Positions 60,240 through 64,000 of a stretch of DNA of 64,000 nucleotides are shown one piece after another (within the stretch, counting starts at the first letter, position 1; the number at the start of each line of letters is the position of its first letter). This DNA comes from DAOVRD01 sp964521715 (GTDB taxonomy: Bacteria; Planctomycetota; Brocadiia; SM23-32), in assembly GCA_964521715.1 (NCBI GenBank), contig CAZFSS010000007.1, forward strand, positions 109,643 to 173,642, written 5' to 3'. The position numbers and the translations under genes are program-made. Under the pieces are notes generated by a model. That model made no database searches. It was given only the letters and a program-made list of their open reading frames with translations, and had not been told where the DNA came from.

Positions 60240-60344
60240 CCCCTCCCCGTCAGGGCGGCAAGTTGGGGCGCGCCACACATCATGAAGGATCATCCCCGGC
60301 TGCTTGTCGGAGATGATCGAAGGGGGGCGAGCCGGGCCTGGAGG

Positions 60345-60524
60345 TCAGGAGTTGCCGAGCGTCCCGCTCAACTCCTCCATGGCGTTCACAGGGGTATCCG
60401 GCAGGGCTTGGAGCCCGACGAAGACCACGATCATCACGAAAAGCAGTATCAGCGCGTACTCCACGAGGGTCTGGCCCCTCGCGGAGCGTAGGAAAGCCCA
60501 CGCATGGAAGAAGAACAGCTTCAC
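60345..60524 (-). CDS. Flp/Fap-type IVb pilin
   Basis: A 59-residue class IVb pilin. RSARGQTLVEYALILLFVMI is the pilin leader plus hydrophobic helix; the prepilin peptidase would cut after the Gly of RG, leaving Q as residue +1 and Glu at +5, the usual pattern. The C-terminal tail is short (LPDTPVNAMEELSGTLGNS). The GTG at 60524 has GGAGG upstream; a GTG four codons earlier is possible. No cpa, tad or rcp genes adjoin it, so it is an orphan pilin in this window. A TTGACG-18-TAGAAT promoter lies 43 bp upstream. Confidence 0.85.
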   Translation of the reverse strand: MKLFFFHAWAFLRSARGQTLVEYALILLFVMIVVFVGLQALPDTPVNAMEELSGTLGNS

Positions 60525-60566
60525 CGCTCCCTCCACGGATGCAAAACGATACTGCCTCCGACGACC

Positions 60567-60596
60567 ATTCTATAGCGCAAACCCCGTTCCCGTCAA
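60567..60596 (-). promoter_or_regulatory. Sigma70-type promoter for the Flp pilin gene
   Basis: On the minus strand, TTGACG and TAGAAT with an 18-bp spacer. Confidence 0.5.
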
Positions 60597-61244
60597 GCCC
60601 GAAACCGGCGCGGCAACTGCGCTCGGGCGGGGAACGAGACCCATAACGTATTAGTAGATCAAACGTTACGACTTGCGGCGCACGCGGGTCCGGGCTGACA
60701 TGCCGCCCCACTTCCCCCGTCGCATATGTGAACGCCCTGCCCCTTTCTGACTGCCGTGAGCCTGTCGAAAGGCCAACTAAACTGACGGAACAGATCACCA
60801 CGGAGACACTGAGAACACGGAGAACGGTACGGCAACGGGGGACACCGATCACCCGGATACAGCCGGATAGGGCACGCCGGCCTCCCTCCTTCTCCTTCTT
60901 CTACTCTTGCTCCTGCTCGCCGTTGCTCCCGCCGTTCGGCGGGCTCGGTGCGCCGTACGGCGACCAAGCGTTGGTCCCCTTTCAGCCTTCGCAGCCGACG
61001 CCGCTCTCTGCTCTCTGCCGTACGGCGGACTTCGGCAGAGCAGTGTCGGCGAAGTAGGCTCGGCTGCGCTCAGGGCCTTCGGGTTGCTCGTCCTTGGCCG
61101 TTTCTGACAACTGGCCACTGACCACTGCCGTTCGGCCACTGCCGTCACCGCTCCTCACTCGCCCGCAGGGCGCCGGTCCGCCCTGGAAAACCGCCCCGCA
61201 ACGCAGTACGCTGTCGCGCCACCGACTTGTGACAGGAGCCCGTC
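60597..61244. other. Repeat-rich gap, no gene seen
   Basis: About 650 bp. It contains CACCACGGAGACACTGAG/AACACGGAG-type sequence (60797-60826), a CCGCCGTTCGGCGGG hairpin, a GCGCCGTACGGCG palindrome, repeat copy C (60985-61059) and a CTCACTCGCCCGCAGGGCGCC unit near 61160. The short frames over it are repeat-derived. Confidence 0.5.
60985..61059 (-). repeat. Dispersed hairpin repeat, copy C (75-bp type)
   Basis: Inverted relative to copy B and equal to it in length. Ends GCCTTCGCAGCCGACGCCGC and GTGTCGGCGAAGTAGGC are complementary over most of their length. The inner loop again has CCGTACGGCGG. Confidence 0.85.
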
Positions 61245-61706
61245 ATGCCCGCGCCCGAAGAGAAGCTGCTTTCGGTCCATCCCGTCATGTTCCGCGCCCA
61301 CCCGTTCAAGTTAAGCCTCGCAATCGCCTTCATCGTCTTCTGCGCGATGATAGCGCTTGGCGTCGTCCACTTCGGCGTGCCCGCCGAGCGCGTGGCAGCC
61401 GCAGTCTTGCTGGTCGGGGAGGGGTTGTCACTGGTGGGCTGGCGGCTGAAGTGCCTCTGCACCACACTGACGGTCACGCCTCAGAGGACGATTCTGCGGC
61501 ACGGCATCCTGGCCAGGAGCACGGTCGAGGTGCGGCACCGGGACGTGCGGTCCATCGAGGTGCATCAGGGGATCCTTCAGCGGCTCTTCTTCACGGGGGA
61601 CATCGCGGTGGGCACGGCGGCGACGGCGGGCCTGGAGATCGTGGCGGGCGGCATCCCCAACCCGCAGCGCGTGGCGGACCTCATCCGCCAGGGCCAGTCG
61701 GACTGA
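61245..61706 (+). CDS. Bacterial PH-domain membrane protein
   Basis: A 153-residue protein. Two hydrophobic helices (about 25-45 and 50-68) are followed by a bacterial PH-like (bPH2, YdbS/YdbT type) domain: LTVTPQRTILRHGILARSTV, EVRHRDVRSIEVHQGILQRL and FFTGDIAVGTAATAG. These domains are membrane-associated and poorly characterised. The ATG at 61245 has AGGAG upstream. Repeat copies C and D flank the gene in opposite orientation. Confidence 0.82.
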   Translation: MPAPEEKLLSVHPVMFRAHPFKLSLAIAFIVFCAMIALGVVHFGVPAERVAAAVLLVGEGLSLVGWRLKCLCTTLTVTPQRTILRHGILARSTVEVRHRDVRSIEVHQGILQRLFFTGDIAVGTAATAGLEIVAGGIPNPQRVADLIRQGQSD

Positions 61707-61726
61707 CGAGACTCACCACGGAGACA

Positions 61727-61836
61727 GCCTACTCCGCCGACACTGCTCTGCCGACACTGCTCTGCGAAGCTGGCTACGCAGTGCGAAGCAGAGAGCTACG
61801 CAGTGCGAAGCAGAGAGCAGCTTCGGCTACGAAGGC
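61727..61836 (+). repeat. Dispersed hairpin repeat, copy D (110-bp type)
   Basis: Same orientation as copy B and the same length as copy A. It carries two tandem CTACGCAGTGCGAAGCAGAG units in the middle and a duplicated CGACACTGCTCTGC at the left end, both shared with copy A. Confidence 0.85.
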
Positions 61837-61978
61837 TGGACTGAGGACACGGAGGACGGCACGGCGGGGGACACGGATCAGCACGGATACCCGCGGATAA
61901 GACGCAACGCCTTCCCCCCTACTGTCGCCGTACGACGACCAAGCCGTGCTTGTGCCGTCCCACTCAGCATTCATCACC

Positions 61979-62062
61979 TATCACTCGTCACTCGCCCGGA
62001 GGGCGCCGGCCCTGTCATTCTGCACTCATCAGTTATCACTCGTCACTCGCCCGAAGGGCGCC
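61979..62062. repeat. Pair of 29-bp direct repeats
   Basis: Two copies of TATCACTCGTCACTCGCCCG plus RAGGGCGCC, at 61979-62007 and 62034-62062, with one mismatch. A partial third copy is near 61160. Two copies 55 bp apart, with a CG-rich second half, are not a CRISPR array. Confidence 0.8.
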
Positions 62063-62078
62063 CTCCGTGACTCAGTGG

Positions 62079-64000
62079 TCAGGCGTTCGTCGCTTCTTCG
62101 ACGATGCGGATCTCCTCATCGGTCAATTCGTAGAGCTCGTAGACGACCCGGTCGATCTGCCGGTCGGTCGCCTCGATCTCCCGCTGGATCACCTCCTTCT
62201 CATGCGGGGTGTTGGTTTCAGCTAAACTCCTGTGGGCGTCCAGGACGCGCCCGACGAGCGACACCATAGTGCCGTGGTTTCTTCTGAATTCGGGCGCTGC
62301 GGGGTCGACCCGCGGGAACGGGAGAGATCGGCTCTGGCTTAACACGATTTTCGGGAAGTCATCGCGCCTGCCAACGCTGTGGATGGCCAGGAAGTACCAG
62401 GAGATCAGCTTGCTGTTGAGGATGCCCAAGAGGAAGAGAATGTCGTAATCCTCATCCATGAGCAGCACGGATTGCATCGACTTATTGGTCACGTAGGCTT
62501 CTTCCGTGTAGACGGCCTGCAGTCGGAACTGCCTGCTTATCAATTCGCGAAGCAGCAGGCGAGGTCCCACGAAATAGCGCTTGGGCTTGAACTCCGCCAA
62601 GCTCGAATCGTAACGAATGAACGCTGGGTTGCCCCTTTGGAGGCTGTAACGCCGTACGGTTCCGTCAAAGGCCGGGAATGGGTTAGTGGTGGGCGGGTCG
62701 CCGTGGGTCTTGAAGGGGGTCACGCCGCGTTGTATGTCCGCCACATCCGCAAAGCAAGTCCCCGCATCCTGCATTCTCGCAATGATGCAGGATTCCTCCT
62801 CAGAAGTGGCCACGAGGAACTCGTTGCGCTCCTTCCGCACCCAGTCGCGAGCATCGGCAGACTTGAGGAACTGATCGAAATCGCTCAGACCCGAGACCCT
62901 GAACCTGGGAGGAAAAACAACCAGTTCGACAGGTGCAGCATCCAAGTCTCGGACATCCACGCCATTCGGCAGGCGCTCAGCGACGGTGATCACCGTGTCA
63001 ACGTATGCGCCAAACACGTCGTACGGCATCGTGACGAAACTGAGAGGCTTGAAAGCAGCCGCGAATACAGCGCGCAAATGGCTCATCGCCGGGGCCGAGA
63101 CCCATCCGGATTGCACTATCATGCCCAGGAAGCCGCCCTGAGCGAGAAGCGCCGAGGCTCGTTCCATGAACAGGGCGTAGCTGTCGCAGGAAGCAGATGC
63201 GGACTGGTACATGCGTCGGCAGTACTCGATGTCGGCAGCAGAAACAGAAGCGCCGTACGGCGGGTTGCCGATGACAGCGTCGAAGCCACCGTCCTTGCCC
63301 GCGAAGACCTCGGGGAACTCCGCCTGCCAGTCGAACGCGTTGATCCGGTAGCGGTCCTCCTCGTCGAACAGACTCCCCTGCCGACCATCGTAGAAGTCCG
63401 GCCCGATCAGGCTGTTCCCGCACTTGACGTTGGAGGCCAGGTCCGGCAGCGCGCGCTCGTGGAAGAGCCGCTGCTGGCGCTCCAGCGTCTCCCGGTTCTC
63501 CCCCTCCAGCACCTTCAGCAGCAGGCTCAGCTTGGTCACCTCGACCGCCTGCGGGTCGATGTCCACGCCGTAGATGCAGGTCAGCAGTATGCGCTTGCGC
63601 TCGGCGGTGGTCAGCCGCCACTCGCCGCCGCGCCCCTCGTAGACGGGCAGCACGGCCTTCTCGCCCGACCGCTGGGGCAGGAGGCGCCGCACTTCGCGCG
63701 ACTCGGCGTCCTTCCCCTTCTCGATGAGCGGGACGAGGCGCTCGGCATACCGGTCCCGGTGCCAGTCGAGCAGGCGCTGGTAGGCGCCGATGAGGAAGGA
63801 GCCGGACCCGCAGGCCGGGTCCAGCACGCACAGCGGGCGCTTGCCCCGCCCGATGCCGGCCACGTCGCGCGGCGTCTTGTCCTCCAGCAGCACCCCGACG
63901 GTGTGCTCGACGATGTAGTCGACGATATAGGTGGGCGTGTAGTAGACGCCGCCGGCCTTCTTGACCTCGGGCTTGTCCTCGACGACGGCGCGGTGGGCGG
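62079..64000 (-). CDS. Type IIG (Eco57I-like) restriction-modification DNA methyltransferase, N-terminus cut by window edge
   Basis: At least 640 residues, open to the right edge. The retained N-terminal part reads KKAGGVYYTPTYIVDYIVEH, the start of the Eco57I-type methylase module. SAM-binding motif I is VLDPACGSGSFLIGAY and catalytic motif IV is DAVIGNPPYGASV, which marks an N6-adenine methyltransferase. The C-terminal third carries the TaqI-like target-recognition region (LRELISRQFRLQAVYTEEAY, LLGILNSKLISWYFL, IVLSQSRSLPFPRVDP). Any nuclease domain would lie beyond the window edge. It recognises a DNA sequence that cannot be predicted. Adenine methylases of this type also occur in BREX (PglX-like) systems, but none of their partners is visible. 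Confidence 0.87.
   Translation of the reverse strand, partial: AHRAVVEDKPEVKKAGGVYYTPTYIVDYIVEHTVGVLLEDKTPRDVAGIGRGKRPLCVLDPACGSGSFLIGAYQRLLDWHRDRYAERLVPLIEKGKDAESREVRRLLPQRSGEKAVLPVYEGRGGEWRLTTAERKRILLTCIYGVDIDPQAVEVTKLSLLLKVLEGENRETLERQQRLFHERALPDLASNVKCGNSLIGPDFYDGRQGSLFDEEDRYRINAFDWQAEFPEVFAGKDGGFDAVIGNPPYGASVSAADIEYCRRMYQSASASCDSYALFMERASALLAQGGFLGMIVQSGWVSAPAMSHLRAVFAAAFKPLSFVTMPYDVFGAYVDTVITVAERLPNGVDVRDLDAAPVELVVFPPRFRVSGLSDFDQFLKSADARDWVRKERNEFLVATSEEESCIIARMQDAGTCFADVADIQRGVTPFKTHGDPPTTNPFPAFDGTVRRYSLQRGNPAFIRYDSSLAEFKPKRYFVGPRLLLRELISRQFRLQAVYTEEAYVTNKSMQSVLLMDEDYDILFLLGILNSKLISWYFLAIHSVGRRDDFPKIVLSQSRSLPFPRVDPAAPEFRRNHGTMVSLVGRVLDAHRSLAETNTPHEKEVIQREIEATDRQIDRVVYELYELTDEEIRIVEEATNA

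Noticed and set aside
61979..62062. Two 29-bp repeats as a CRISPR array
   Set aside because: Only two copies, no regular spacer set and no cas genes.

Overview
The window is a high-GC (about two thirds G+C by eye), gene-dense piece of a Gram-negative-type bacterial chromosome. It encodes Kdo/lipid A functions (LpxL-type acyltransferase, KdsD, KdsC, a KdkA/WaaP-type kinase), lipoprotein processing enzymes (Lgt, LspA), a protein kinase/FGE-fold fusion, an FHA-GAF-SpoIIE phosphatase, CehA/McbA and heparinase-type enzymes, DUF4038 and GHL-type glycosidases and VCBS-repeat proteins. This mix, and the form of HisC and of the DksA-LspA pair, fits Planctomycetota or a neighbouring PVC or Hydrogenedentes-like lineage. 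The lineage is inferred from gene content only; no rRNA is present.

Region 1 (1-45.7 kb) is mostly housekeeping. In order: a sugar-1-phosphate nucleotidyltransferase cut by the left edge; a lysophospholipid acyltransferase overlapping uvrA; heparinase II/III-like gene; panC and lgt; CCA-adding enzyme; an M24 peptidase-accB-accC cluster; queC with a flavodoxin-fold partner; a truncated orphan ATP synthase beta fragment; ruvC overlapping dnaE; a CehA-type hydrolase; hisC-hisB; tgt; NUDIX; a VCBS protein; pabA/trpG; xerD; a probable pseudokinase-TPR-FGE fusion; a Kdo-kinase-like gene; cupin; kdsD-kdsC-SDR-M20; a GH52/DUF4965-like enzyme; purN; an FHA-GAF-PP2C protein; lspA and dksA.

Region 2 (45.7-64 kb) begins with tmRNA (ssrA), which has a consensus sigma70 promoter. 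A degraded tyrosine integrase abuts its 3' end, a classic island attachment arrangement. Beyond it lies a looser, accessory-looking stretch: a polytopic membrane protein, two exported glycosidase-like proteins, a split chromate transporter with a small overlapping third gene, a xylose-isomerase-like and a tandem amidohydrolase gene, a His-rich metal transporter-like protein, a flavodoxin-fold exported protein, an orphan Flp pilin, a PH-domain protein and a type IIG (Eco57I-like) restriction-modification enzyme cut by the right edge. The gaps here carry dispersed repeats.

The most notable non-gene structures are: a four-copy repeat family in two exact size classes (75 and 110 bp) confined to 46-62 kb; two equal-length 156-bp elements with CTRGTGG/CCACTAG ends and a nested perfect 28-bp palindrome (a solo copy of the palindrome is at 24.5 kb); and a 276-bp MITE-like element with perfect 13-bp terminal inverted repeats and a TAA duplication that supplies the stop codon of the kinase-FGE gene. 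Several intergenic sites match a TTGnnn-(16-18)-TATAAT promoter and help fix starts. No CRISPR array, rRNA or tRNA was recognised.
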